64,000 nt of DNA from Rubrobacter xylanophilus (GCF_007164525.1 NZ_AP019791.1:917501-981500); one strand, 5' to 3'. Positions 39,402-47,290 are shown, numbered from the stretch's first letter. The notes: generated by a model not told the origin, from the letters alone. Program-made: numbers and translations.

Positions 39402-39495
39402 CCCTGCAAGTGCCCGCAGGTCATATGCGGTTTGCCAGCAGGGCTTTAGCCGGAATAAAAGCGGATCAGCATCGTTCGGACTGCGGAGGATTATA
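39402..39495 (-). promoter_or_regulatory. Promoter plus candidate structured 5' leader of the glpX-like gene
   Basis: On the minus strand a perfect TATAAT (39495-39490) overlaps the stop of the upstream gene; its -35 (TGGTCC) is weak. The predicted transcript has a leader of about 134 bases. It can form a hairpin GCTTT/AAAGC (39462-39443) and then a helix CCCTGC/GCAGGG (39443-39438 with 39407-39402) that encloses an inner helix CCGCA/TGCGG (39430-39426 with 39418-39414). Asymmetric internal-loop sequences TGGCAAA and GCACTT lie between the two helices. This is riboswitch-like, but I cannot match it to a known class. Confidence 0.4.
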
Positions 39496-40831
39496 CACCA
39501 CGGCCCCCGACGGGACCACCGTCGGTCTCCCGCAGAGCTTCCCGGGCCAGCTTCAGCAGGGCTTCGTCCAGCCCCCCGGCGACGGGGTCGTTGTCGCAGT
39601 AGACGATCCGCCGCCCCTCCGCAGCTCCTCGCCGGGTCACGACGTCCACGGCGGCGGCCTTTATCTCGGTGAGATAGGCGTCGACCTCGGGCATCCCCTC
39701 GAGATCCTCCGCGAGCCTCTTGCGGTCGGAGAGGTTTCCCGAAGCGGCGACGACCTCGCATCCGGAGCTCTCCTCCAGGTACCCCGCGAGCCGCTCCAGC
39801 ACCACGGCGGGGGCGGTGGAGACGTAGGCCACCCGCAGACCCCGCACGTCTTCCGCGGGCCGCGGCCGGAAGACGGCCGGGATCACGGGGAGTTCCGGCC
39901 GGACCTCCTCTACCCGCCGCAGGATCTCTTCCACCCTCCCAGGCGTGGCCATCGGCTCCTCGGCCATCGTCAGGACCAGAAGGTCGGAGATCAGGAGCCT
40001 ATAGGCACCGAGAAAGCCCGCCACGTATTCCGGATCCTGATGCGCTCCGGCTACCAGGACCCGCCGGTCCACGGCGACCGGCGGGACCGCCGCCCCCGAG
40101 CCGTCGAAGATCGTGATCCCGGCGTCGAGACCGGCGGCGATCCTGGCCCCCTCCAGAACGTTGGAGACGAAGGGCTTCCCGGCGAGCCCCCCACCGCACC
40201 GGCGGCACCCCACCGTGGTGACCCGGCTGAGGGCGGCCGTCTCGTAGTAGTCGCTCGCCGCGTGTCCCCCCCGCTCGAGCGCCCGGAGCAGGTAGTCGCT
40301 GCCCACCTCCAGCCGGTCTCCCTCCAGCACCTCCGGCTCCGGCGGCCCTCCGCGCCCCATGGAGACCACCGCGGGCCGGAAACCCTCCCGGTCAAGAAGC
40401 CGGGCCAGATAACCGGTGACGGCGGTCTTCCCCACCCGCTTGCCCGTGCCGATCACGGCGAGGGAGGGTTTTCCGGGCACCCGGTGCACCTCGGGCGGGC
40501 GCAGCTCGAAGTCGCTGCCGACGTAGCGGGCGCCGGCGGCGAGCGCGAGCGAGGCGATCCGCATCCTCTCCCGGTAGCCCACGACCGGCTCGTCGGAGAG
40601 GTCCACGACCGCCTCCACCCGGTACCGTCTCAAGGCCTCGCGCACCGCCGCGACGGGATCCTCCGCCGCGACGAGCGGCAGCCCGTAGTCCGTGCCCTCC
40701 CCGATCTTCTCCGTACCGCCGAGAAAGGCCGCCGCCACCCCCCGGGCGCCGAGTTCCTCCTCCACCCGGCGCATCGCGTCCAGCACCACCGGCGGGTAGT
40801 GCTCGCCGTCTATCAGGAAGAGCGCGCGCAA
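39491..40831 (-). CDS. Cyclic 2,3-diphosphoglycerate synthase homologue
   Basis: 446 residues, TTG start 40831 without a clear ribosome site; it begins 16 bases after the metallophosphoesterase stop on the same strand only if read from upstream, so coupling is uncertain. ALFLIDGEHYPPV at the N-terminus and the P-loop VIGTGKRVGKTAVTGYLARLL near residue 125 match cDPG synthases, which close 2,3-bisphosphoglycerate to the cyclic form at the expense of ATP. A Cys pair (VGCRRCGGG) near residue 205 may bind metal. cDPG is known as a thermoprotectant in methanogenic archaea; its presence in this bacterium is inference. Confidence 0.7.
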   Translation of the reverse strand: MRALFLIDGEHYPPVVLDAMRRVEEELGARGVAAAFLGGTEKIGEGTDYGLPLVAAEDPVAAVREALRRYRVEAVVDLSDEPVVGYRERMRIASLALAAGARYVGSDFELRPPEVHRVPGKPSLAVIGTGKRVGKTAVTGYLARLLDREGFRPAVVSMGRGGPPEPEVLEGDRLEVGSDYLLRALERGGHAASDYYETAALSRVTTVGCRRCGGGLAGKPFVSNVLEGARIAAGLDAGITIFDGSGAAVPPVAVDRRVLVAGAHQDPEYVAGFLGAYRLLISDLLVLTMAEEPMATPGRVEEILRRVEEVRPELPVIPAVFRPRPAEDVRGLRVAYVSTAPAVVLERLAGYLEESSGCEVVAASGNLSDRKRLAEDLEGMPEVDAYLTEIKAAAVDVVTRRGAAEGRRIVYCDNDPVAGGLDEALLKLAREALRETDGGPVGGRGV

Positions 40832-40847
40832 GGGTTCGAAAACGGGG

Positions 40848-41672
40848 TCAGGTGATCAGGCGCCGCTGCCGGCGGTCGCCGGGGCGACCGTCGCCCTGGA
40901 TCTCCTCGTAGTGGTGGTACTCGTGGGTCTCGGCGTTGAAGTCCACCACCAGCTCCCGCTCCCGGAAAGGATACTTCCGGAACACCCGGACCCGATCGTT
41001 CTCCACCTCGATGATGTTGTAGCAGGGGCGGGTGTTGCCGCGCAGGCGGGTGGTGGAGGCGGTGCCGGCGTTGACGATGAACATGTTCTCCAAACGCCAC
41101 GAATAGGGCACGTGCTTGTGGCCGGAGAGGACCAGATCCACCTCGGTGTCGGCCAGAAGCTCCAGCACGTCCCCGGCGTCGAAGACGATGTTGCGCTCCC
41201 GACCCGTGCCCGGGATGGGGATCAGGTGGTGGTGGACCACGAAGATCTTCAGCTTGTCCCCGGCCGCGGCGAAGCTCTCGTGGATGAAACCGTAGTGCTC
41301 CCGGCCCACTCGCCCGTCGTTGAGGTCCGGCTCGGAGGAGTCGACCCCGACCATGATGGCGTCCTCGAAGTCGATGACGGAGTAGCGCTCGCCGAAGAGC
41401 CGCTCGAAGTGCACATATCCCACGTTGCGCGAGTCGTGGTTGCCGGGGATCACCATGAGGTGCTCGCACCGGAAGCGCCGGATGTACTCGGCCGCCTGCT
41501 CGTACTCCTGCCGGTAGCCGGCGTTGGTGAGATCCCCGGAGACGACGACCGCCGTGGGGTCGAGGTCGTTTATCTCCAGTATGGAGCGCTCCAGAAGGTC
41601 CGGTATGAAGTAGGGGCTCCCGCAGTGGATGTCCGAGATCTGGCAGATGGTGAGACGTGCTTCGGTGCTCAT
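40848..41672 (-). CDS. Calcineurin-like metallophosphoesterase
   Basis: 274 residues, ATG start with GGGGAGAAG. Dinuclear metal motifs in order: ISDIHCG, VVSGDLTNAG, VIPGNHDSRN, VVHHHLIP and SGHKHVPYSW. It belongs to the cytosolic phosphodiesterase branch (Icc/CpdA-like). Substrate not predictable; a cyclic nucleotide or, given the neighbour, a cyclic phosphoester are possibilities. Lies between argS and the cDPG synthase homologue. Confidence 0.88.
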   Translation of the reverse strand: MSTEARLTICQISDIHCGSPYFIPDLLERSILEINDLDPTAVVVSGDLTNAGYRQEYEQAAEYIRRFRCEHLMVIPGNHDSRNVGYVHFERLFGERYSVIDFEDAIMVGVDSSEPDLNDGRVGREHYGFIHESFAAAGDKLKIFVVHHHLIPIPGTGRERNIVFDAGDVLELLADTEVDLVLSGHKHVPYSWRLENMFIVNAGTASTTRLRGNTRPCYNIIEVENDRVRVFRKYPFRERELVVDFNAETHEYHHYEEIQGDGRPGDRRQRRLIT

Positions 41673-41694
41673 CTTCTCCCCGGGAAAAGAGGTG

Positions 41695-41711
41695 ACTCCG
41701 GTCCTCGGAGT
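41695..41711 (-). terminator. Weak hairpin after argS
   Basis: ACTCCG/CGGAGT arms with a five-base loop, followed on the minus strand by CACCTCTTTT. Small stem and delayed T-run make this a tentative terminator; a TATACT hexamer overlaps its edge and could be a promoter for the phosphoesterase gene. Confidence 0.35.
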
Positions 41712-41726
41712 ATATCAGAGGCCGTC

Positions 41727-43367
41727 CTACATCCGCTCGGGTGCCCGCACGCCGAGCAGCCCCAGCCCGGCGGCGAGGATGTTCCGGGTCGCGGCGCACA
41801 GCGCGAGCCTCCGGGCCCGCACCTCCGGATCGTCCACCAGAACCCGGTGGACGGTGTAGAACTGATGGAAGCGGGTGGCGAGCGTCTCCAGGTAGGCGGG
41901 CACGGGGTGCACCTCCCGGCGGTCGGCGGCGCCCCGCACCACGCGCGGGAAGTCTATGAGCTCCAGCGCGAGCAGGCGCTCCTCAGGGGCCAGCTCACCG
42001 GGCGGCACCGCCTCCGGCACCTCCTCCCCGCCCCGGCGGAAGATGGAACAGATCCTGGCGTGGGCGTACTGGACGTAGTAGACGGGGTTCTCCTCTGACT
42101 GCTGGATGGCCAGGTCCAGATCGAAGTTCATCTCGTTGCGGTGGGAGGAGCGCACGTAGAAGTAGCGAGCCACGTCCACCCCCACCTCGTCGAGCAGCTC
42201 GTCCAGGGTGACGATGTTCCCCGCCCGCTTGCTGAACTTCACCTGCTGCCCCTCGCGCACGAGCTTCACCAGCCGCACCAGCTCAACGTCCAGAAAGTCC
42301 TCGGGCAGCCCGAGTGCCACGAGCCCGGCCCGCAGCCGCATCCCGTAGCCGGCGTGGTCTGCGCCGAGGATGTTGATCGCCCGCCGGAACCCGCGCGACC
42401 ACTTGTCCAGGTGGTAGGCGATGTCCGGGGCGACGTAGGTGTAGGAGCCGTCGCTCTTGACGAGCACCCGGTCCTTGTCGTCCCCGAAGCGCGAGGAGGC
42501 GAGCCAAAGGGCCCCGTCCTTCTCGTAGGCGCACCCGGCCTTTTTGAGCCTCTGTACGGTCTCTCCGACCGCCCCGGACTCGTAGAGGCTCTTCTCGTTG
42601 AAGTAGGTGTCGAACCGCACCCGGACCCTCTTGAGGGTCCGCTTTATGTCCTCCATGCACCAGCGGGCGGCGAAGTCGGCGATGACGCCCAGCGCCTCCT
42701 CGTGCTCCATCCGCAGGAGGGCGTCGCCGTGCTCCCGGGAGAGATCCCGGGCTATCTCCTCGGTGTAGTCGCCCTTGTAGAGGGTCTCCGGATCGGAGAC
42801 CGGCCAGGTGCGTCCGTGGAGCCGGGCGTACCGGTCGGCGACCGACTCGCCGAAGAGCCGGATCTGGTTGCCCCCGTCGTTGAAGTAGTACTCCCGGGAG
42901 ACCCGCCGGCCCGCCGCCTCCAGGATGCGGGCCAGCGCATCACCGTAGGCCGCGTGGCGCCCGTGGGCGACGTGCAGGGGACCTGTGGGGTTGGCGCTCA
43001 CGAACTCCACGTTTATCGGGTCCCCGGAGGGCGACACCCGCCCGTAGCGGGTCCCCTCCCGGACTATGACCCCTATCTCCTCCCACACGGCCTCGGGGGC
43101 GAGCCGGAAATTGATGAACCCCGGCCCCGCCACCTCGACCTCGCGGACGAAGGGGGCCCGGAGCCTGCCGGCCAGCGCCTCGGCCACCTCCCGCGGGTTG
43201 CGCCGGAAGACCCGGGCGTTGGCCAGGGCGACGTTGGTCGCGAAGTCCCCGTGCCGCGGGTCGTTGGGCCGCTCGACGTGCACCCCGTCGAGCTTTAGCC
43301 CGTAGGCCTCCCGTACGGCCTCGCGCACCGCCTCCGCGATCCGCCCCTCAAAGCTCATCTTCTTCAC
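41727..43367 (-). CDS. argS: Arginyl-tRNA synthetase
   Basis: 546 residues. Class I synthetase. An N-terminal Add-1 domain recognises tRNA; the HIGH equivalent is HVAHGRH in VSANPTGPLHVAHGRH, KMSKS equivalent KFSKRAGN, and the C-terminal anticodon domain ends LGVRAPERM. GTG 43367 or ATG 43358 may start it; both lie inside the end of the DUF3006 gene. Confidence 0.97.
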   Translation of the reverse strand: MKKMSFEGRIAEAVREAVREAYGLKLDGVHVERPNDPRHGDFATNVALANARVFRRNPREVAEALAGRLRAPFVREVEVAGPGFINFRLAPEAVWEEIGVIVREGTRYGRVSPSGDPINVEFVSANPTGPLHVAHGRHAAYGDALARILEAAGRRVSREYYFNDGGNQIRLFGESVADRYARLHGRTWPVSDPETLYKGDYTEEIARDLSREHGDALLRMEHEEALGVIADFAARWCMEDIKRTLKRVRVRFDTYFNEKSLYESGAVGETVQRLKKAGCAYEKDGALWLASSRFGDDKDRVLVKSDGSYTYVAPDIAYHLDKWSRGFRRAINILGADHAGYGMRLRAGLVALGLPEDFLDVELVRLVKLVREGQQVKFSKRAGNIVTLDELLDEVGVDVARYFYVRSSHRNEMNFDLDLAIQQSEENPVYYVQYAHARICSIFRRGGEEVPEAVPPGELAPEERLLALELIDFPRVVRGAADRREVHPVPAYLETLATRFHQFYTVHRVLVDDPEVRARRLALCAATRNILAAGLGLLGVRAPERM

Positions 43368-43581
43368 CGCTCCGTCCCAAAAGCTCCTCCAGAAGCCGCC
43401 GGTTCTGTGCGGCGCACCGCGCGGTCTCCGCGGCGTCGCGCTCGAAGCGCACCCCGAACACCTCCCCGGGCGCAGCCCCCTCGGGGAGTATCTCCCGCGG
43501 GACGCTGAAGGACCTCCGGCCCTCCGGGTACAGCAGGAGCACCGCCCAGCCGTCCTCGAACCTGTCGAGCTGCACCCTCAC
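43348..43581 (-). CDS. DUF3006 family small protein
   Basis: 77 residues: VQLDRFEDGWAVLLL and a beta-rich core (SVPREILPEGAAPGEVFGVRF) match DUF3006, a small beta-barrel-like family of unknown role. Overlaps argS by up to 20 bases. GTG start, with no clear ribosome site. Confidence 0.8.
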   Translation of the reverse strand: MRVQLDRFEDGWAVLLLYPEGRRSFSVPREILPEGAAPGEVFGVRFERDAAETARCAAQNRRLLEELLGRSGEEDEL

Positions 43582-43606
43582 GGGGATATATTAACAAGGG
43601 CATCCT

Positions 43607-44083
43607 CTACCAGTGGTACTTCTCGCCGCGCGAGATCTTGACCGCCCGGTAGAGCTGCTCCAGCAGCACGACCCGCGCGAGGGCGTGGGGCAGCGTGACC
43701 GGGCCGAAGGACCAGCGCTCGTCGGCCCGCCGCAGCACCTCCGGGGAGAGCCCCAGGGGCCCGCCTATGACGAACGCGACGTGGCCGCGCCCGGAGACGG
43801 CGAGCGGCTCCAGCCTGCGGCGCGCCAGCTCCTCGGAGGTGTACGGGTTCCCGGACTCCCGGTCCAGCGCCACCACGTGGGCATCCCCGGGCAACCGCCG
43901 CAGCAGGCGCCCGGCCTCCTCCCGCAGCGCCTCCTCGCGGCCGAGACGGTTCATGTCCGCCTCGGGAACCTCGACGATCTCCACCGGGAAGTAACGCCTG
44001 AGTCGCCGGAGATAGTCCTCACAACCTTCGGCCGCCCAGCCCCTCAGCCGGCCGACCGCCACTATGGTGGTCCGGCGGATCAT
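43607..44083 (-). CDS. rlmH: 23S rRNA pseudouridine-1915 N3-methyltransferase
   Basis: 158 residues. SPOUT methyltransferase that acts on assembled 70S ribosomes. LDRESGNPYTSEELARR, FVIGGPLGLSPEVL and the C-terminal EQLYRAVKISRGEKYHW tail are diagnostic. ATG 44083 overlaps the walJ stop in ATGA. The walJ-rlmH pairing also occurs in Bacillus. Confidence 0.96.
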   Translation of the reverse strand: MIRRTTIVAVGRLRGWAAEGCEDYLRRLRRYFPVEIVEVPEADMNRLGREEALREEAGRLLRRLPGDAHVVALDRESGNPYTSEELARRRLEPLAVSGRGHVAFVIGGPLGLSPEVLRRADERWSFGPVTLPHALARVVLLEQLYRAVKISRGEKYHW

Positions 44084-44898
44084 TCGACACCGAAGAGCTG
44101 CCCGGCCTCCCGCCGGTAGCCGGCTACAGGAGCACCCACCTCGATCCAGGGGGTCGGCCTCCCGGGGAGCGAGGCGCGGACGCGCACGCCGGGGTGGCCC
44201 GCGGCTCGCAGCGCACGGCTCACCGTCCCGCAGGCCCGCGCCGGGGAGTTGTTGGTCTCGGAGAGGTGGGCGAGCACGAGATCCTTGAGGCCGTGCGGGG
44301 CCAGCGCCGCGGCGGCCTCGGCGGCCTGCAGGTTCGAGAGGTGGCCGCTGGAGGAGGAGATCCTGCGCTTCAGCCGGGCCGGGTAGGGCCCGCGCCGGAG
44401 CCACTCGGCATCGTGGTTGGCCTCGAGCACCACGGCGTCGGCGCCCCGCATCCACAGGAGCGTCTCCTCCACCACCTCCCCGAGGTCCGTGGCCACCGCG
44501 GCGCACAGCTCCCCGGCTCTGAGCCGCAGGCCGTAGGTCGCGGCGTCGTGCGGAACGGAGAAGAAGGTGGCCTCGAAGCCGCACACCTCGAAGGGAACGC
44601 CCTCGGGGACGACCTCGGAGCGGGGACCGCCCCCCACGCCGGGGGCGGCGACGACCCGCAGCCCGTCGCCGCACTCCCGCACCAGCGAGGCCACCCCGGC
44701 GGTGTGGTCGGCGTGGCCGTGGGTGAGCAGGACGGCCTGCACCCGGTCGAGGGTGCGGCCCACGAGGGCGAGGAGCGCCCGGATCCTGCGGCAGGAGAGC
44801 CCGGCGTCCACCAGGACGCCCCGCCCCTCGGCCTCCACGTATGTGGCGTTCCCCGAGCTCCCGCTCGACAGCACGCTCAAGAGCAACGGCCGCTCCAC
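44080..44898 (-). CDS. WalJ/YycJ-like metallo-beta-lactamase fold hydrolase
   Basis: 272 residues. SVLSSGSSGNATYV at the start and THGHADHTAGV (HxHxDH dinuclear site) identify the YycJ group; ATDLGEVVEE and LEANHDAEWL give later ligands. Family members are 5'-exonuclease-like and linked to DNA metabolism and wall homeostasis. GTG 44898 directly abuts AGGAGG, so TTG 44886 is an alternative start. Confidence 0.88.
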   Translation of the reverse strand: MERPLLLSVLSSGSSGNATYVEAEGRGVLVDAGLSCRRIRALLALVGRTLDRVQAVLLTHGHADHTAGVASLVRECGDGLRVVAAPGVGGGPRSEVVPEGVPFEVCGFEATFFSVPHDAATYGLRLRAGELCAAVATDLGEVVEETLLWMRGADAVVLEANHDAEWLRRGPYPARLKRRISSSSGHLSNLQAAEAAAALAPHGLKDLVLAHLSETNNSPARACGTVSRALRAAGHPGVRVRASLPGRPTPWIEVGAPVAGYRREAGQLFGVE

Positions 44899-44959
44899 CC
44901 TCCTGCGTCAGATGACCTCGGACCCGGGTCTTAACGGAAGGAGATCTTAGCACGCCCCC

Positions 44960-45772
44960 TCAGGGACGCTCCGAGCGCACCAGCTCGCCCTGCACGATGA
45001 TCCTCCGGGAGTAGTCCGGGAGGGTGCAGGTCTGGAGGGAGACGACGGACTTCCCCTGGACGGGGTTCATCACCTCCACGTTCTCCGGCCCTACGGTGAG
45101 CTCCCTGAAAACCCGGTACACGTAGCGGCCCCCCGCGGAGTCCTCGAGGAGGATCTCGTCGCCCGGACCGAGCTTGGGCAGGTCGTAGAAGACCAGGTAG
45201 GAGCCGGTCCCCGCGTAGCCCAGCCGGTGCCCGGCGATGAAGACGTTGGCTCCCTCCTGCCAGGGGAAACCGGTAGCGGGGACGTGCACCGCCGAGCGGG
45301 TGAGATCCTCCTCCGAGGTGGAGTCGTAGACCGGTACCCGGGAGAGCCCAATGGCCGGTACCGTGAGGTAGAGCGTCTTGTCCTCCGGCCCCCCGGGGTC
45401 GCGCCCGAAGTTGAAGGGTTTGACGGCGGGTATCGCCCCGGCGGAGGACCGTCCGGCCCCCGGGACGGACCGGACCTCCTCTCCGGCGGGCCTGTACCAG
45501 TCCCGGTACCCCGGCGCCTCCCGCTCGAGCTCCTTCTCCGAGAGCACGTCCTCCGGCAGGAGCGCCTCGACCCTCCGGCCGCCGGGAGCGGAGGACGCCG
45601 TATCCTCCCCGGAAGCGACCTCCGTCCGCTCTGGAGAGGGCCGGTCGGTCGAGCCGTCGTCCCCGCCGGGGCTCCGCTCCACCCCTCCGCAACCGGCGAG
45701 GAGCAGACAGAAGAAGACGAGGAGCGGGGCGATCGCCCTGCTCCTCGCCGCCACCGAACGGATCCCGGACAA
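44960..45772 (-). CDS. Sortase (class E-like) with lipoprotein signal
   Basis: 270 residues. The TTG start lies in the shadow of the upstream stop and has GAGGGG just before it. The N-terminus has basic residues, a hydrophobic core and a lipobox LLAGC, so it should be lipidated. A low-complexity Ser/Gly/Glu linker follows to about residue 110. The catalytic domain has FIAGHRLGY (His), SLQTCTLPDYSRRIIV (Cys and Arg) in the right order. Sortases join surface proteins to the wall or to each other. Most are held by a membrane helix, so a lipid anchor is unusual. Downstream of two exported ferritin-like genes. Confidence 0.85.
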   Translation of the reverse strand: MSGIRSVAARSRAIAPLLVFFCLLLAGCGGVERSPGGDDGSTDRPSPERTEVASGEDTASSAPGGRRVEALLPEDVLSEKELEREAPGYRDWYRPAGEEVRSVPGAGRSSAGAIPAVKPFNFGRDPGGPEDKTLYLTVPAIGLSRVPVYDSTSEEDLTRSAVHVPATGFPWQEGANVFIAGHRLGYAGTGSYLVFYDLPKLGPGDEILLEDSAGGRYVYRVFRELTVGPENVEVMNPVQGKSVVSLQTCTLPDYSRRIIVQGELVRSERP

Positions 45773-45777
45773 ACCCC

Positions 45778-46461
45778 TCAGAGCGCCCGGTGGTTGCCCT
45801 TCTCGACCCGGATGGGGCCGCCGGTGTCCATCATCGCCCCCATGCCGAGGAACGGGGCGACCGCGGCCAGCACCTCGTCCTGGCTCAGGGCCTGCGGGAA
45901 CGCCTCGTTCGCCGCCGGCAGGAGCCCCAGGACGTTCCTTATGGTCACCACGTGCTCGCCCTCGACCCCCGCGATGCTCCCGGCCGCGGCCAGGATGTCG
46001 GGGCTCTGGATCAGGGGCGCCGCCCCGAGATAGGCCCCCACGCCCACCGGCTCGAAGGTGTTGGCCAGGTTCAATATGGAATCCTGGCTCGAGAAGGCGT
46101 CCTGCGGGAAGGTGAACTGCGGCTTCTCAACCGGCTGAGCCCCGGCCTGCTCCAGCAGGCCCACGATGGCGTCCACGTGCTGCTGCTCGTGGTCGGCGAG
46201 GTTCTGCACTATCCCGACGACGTCGCCGGAGAGAACCCCGGAGTCGACCGCCCGCGCGTAGAACTCGGCCTCCAGGTACTCCAGCGTGAGGGCGAAGTTG
46301 GCTATGTCCACGTCGCCGCTCTGAGCGGAGGCCCGGTCGGCGAAGACCGCCGTCCCCGCCGCCGCGCCCGCCCCGGCGAGGGCCAGGGTCCGGAAGAACT
46401 CCCGGCGAGTGCGCGGCCGCGCGAAGCCCGCAACGTCCGGTACGTCTATGGTGTGCCTCAT
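45778..46461 (-). CDS. Tat-exported ferritin-like protein (PCC13-62/Ferritin_2 family), copy 1
   Basis: 227 residues. Start ATG 46461 has AGGAGG upstream; a longer frame exists but is not needed. Twin-arginine signal TRREFFRTLALAGAG, probable cleavage after ASA. The four-helix domain has EYLEAEFY, DHEQQHVDA and EGEHVVTIR, giving Glu and ExxH pairs of a di-metal ferritin-like centre. The family is known from plant desiccation-related proteins and many bacteria; iron binding or oxidative protection is inferred. Close paralogue of the next gene upstream. Confidence 0.87.
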   Translation of the reverse strand: MRHTIDVPDVAGFARPRTRREFFRTLALAGAGAAAGTAVFADRASAQSGDVDIANFALTLEYLEAEFYARAVDSGVLSGDVVGIVQNLADHEQQHVDAIVGLLEQAGAQPVEKPQFTFPQDAFSSQDSILNLANTFEPVGVGAYLGAAPLIQSPDILAAAGSIAGVEGEHVVTIRNVLGLLPAANEAFPQALSQDEVLAAVAPFLGMGAMMDTGGPIRVEKGNHRAL

Positions 46462-46471
46462 CGTCCTCCTC

Positions 46472-47143
46472 CTAGCCCGTGATCCCGAACGGCCTGACCG
46501 CCTCCTGCACCCGCGGCAGGGGCAGGGCCTCCTCAAAGGCCACGTTGTTCGGCGGCTGCACGCCCCGCAGGATCTTTATGGCGTTCCAGTGCTGGCACTC
46601 GGAGTTGTGGATCGAGATCGCCGAGGCCAGAATGTCCTTGCTGTCCAGCACGGGCGCGGCCCCCTGGTAGGCCCCGATGCCGACCGGCTCGAAGGTGTTG
46701 GCGAGCTCCAGAAAGGCGTTGCGGTCGCCGAAGGCGTCCTGAGGGTAGGTGAAGTTCGGCGCCGCCGGCACCTCCGCCCCGAGCTGCCCGAGAACCCCGG
46801 CGATGGCGTCGGCGTGGGCCATCTCGTGGTCCCGAATGGCGGTTATCTGGGTGAGTTCGGCGCCGGAGAACAGCCCGGACTGCACGCCCTGGTCGTAGAA
46901 GGTGCCCTCCAGCAGCTCCAGCAGGTAGGCGAACTGCAGTATCTGGGCGTCGGTGAGATCCTCGTAGGTCGTGTAGGCCTGCTGCTCCTGCCCGCGCGCG
47001 TACCGGACGGCGACACCGAAGCCTCCGATCCCCGCCGCTGAGAGGGCCGCTGCGGCCCACGCGGCGGTCTTGAGGAAGCCGCGGCGCGTGAGCCCCCGAT
47101 CGAGCGCCGCCGCGCCGCCTCCCGGCAGGTCTGTTCTTTGCAT
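46472..47143 (-). CDS. Tat-exported ferritin-like protein, copy 2
   Basis: 223 residues. Start ATG 47143 lies six bases after GGGAGGG. Clear Tat signal LTRRGFLKTAAWAAAALSAAG. The domain repeats the pattern of copy 1: LLELLEGTFY, DHEMAHADAIAG and SECQHWNAIK, plus the shared NTFEPVGIGAYQGAAP. The two copies are ten bases apart, indicating tandem duplication followed by divergence. First gene of the ferritin-ferritin-sortase unit. Confidence 0.87.
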   Translation of the reverse strand: MQRTDLPGGGAAALDRGLTRRGFLKTAAWAAAALSAAGIGGFGVAVRYARGQEQQAYTTYEDLTDAQILQFAYLLELLEGTFYDQGVQSGLFSGAELTQITAIRDHEMAHADAIAGVLGQLGAEVPAAPNFTYPQDAFGDRNAFLELANTFEPVGIGAYQGAAPVLDSKDILASAISIHNSECQHWNAIKILRGVQPPNNVAFEEALPLPRVQEAVRPFGITG

Positions 47144-47233
47144 GCGCTTCCCTCCCATCCGTCTTTTCTCGACTCCGGTCCGGCGCTCCGCCGGCCTTCT
47201 CATCTGCCCGCTCCTACGGAGCAGTCGCCCCGA

Positions 47234-47261
47234 CGGATCACAGCCCGTGCGAGGTGATCCG
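47234..47261. repeat. Perfect inverted repeat CGGATCAC-N12-GTGATCCG in a divergent promoter region
   Basis: Eight-base perfect arms (47234-47241, 47254-47261) with a 12-base spacer, in the 147-base gap between the ferritin-like unit and the ECF sigma gene, overlapping the expected -35 of the sigma promoter. Arm spacing suits a dimeric regulator on adjacent helical turns. A smaller hairpin, GCTCC-TAC-GGAGC, lies at 47210-47222. Confidence 0.6.
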
Positions 47262-47278
47262 GAAACCCCCAGGCATCG

Positions 47279-47290
47279 TATGATCGTGGT
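47279..47290 (+). promoter_or_regulatory. -10 box of a probable leaderless promoter for the ECF sigma gene
   Basis: TATGAT at 47279-47284 ends six bases before the GTG at 47291, where transcription would be expected to begin. No ribosome site precedes the GTG. The -35 is not clear. Confidence 0.45.

Noticed and set aside
39402-39462. Cyclic di-GMP-I (GEMM) riboswitch for the glpX leader because of a GGCAAACC segment
   Set aside because: The upstream ACGCACAGG and downstream GACGCAAAGCC core elements are missing and helix order differs. Kept only as an unclassified structured leader.
47256-47284. GGAAAC/CGTAT as an ECF-type autoregulated promoter of the sigma gene
   Set aside because: The spacing between the two words is about ten bases, too short for ECF promoters (16-17).
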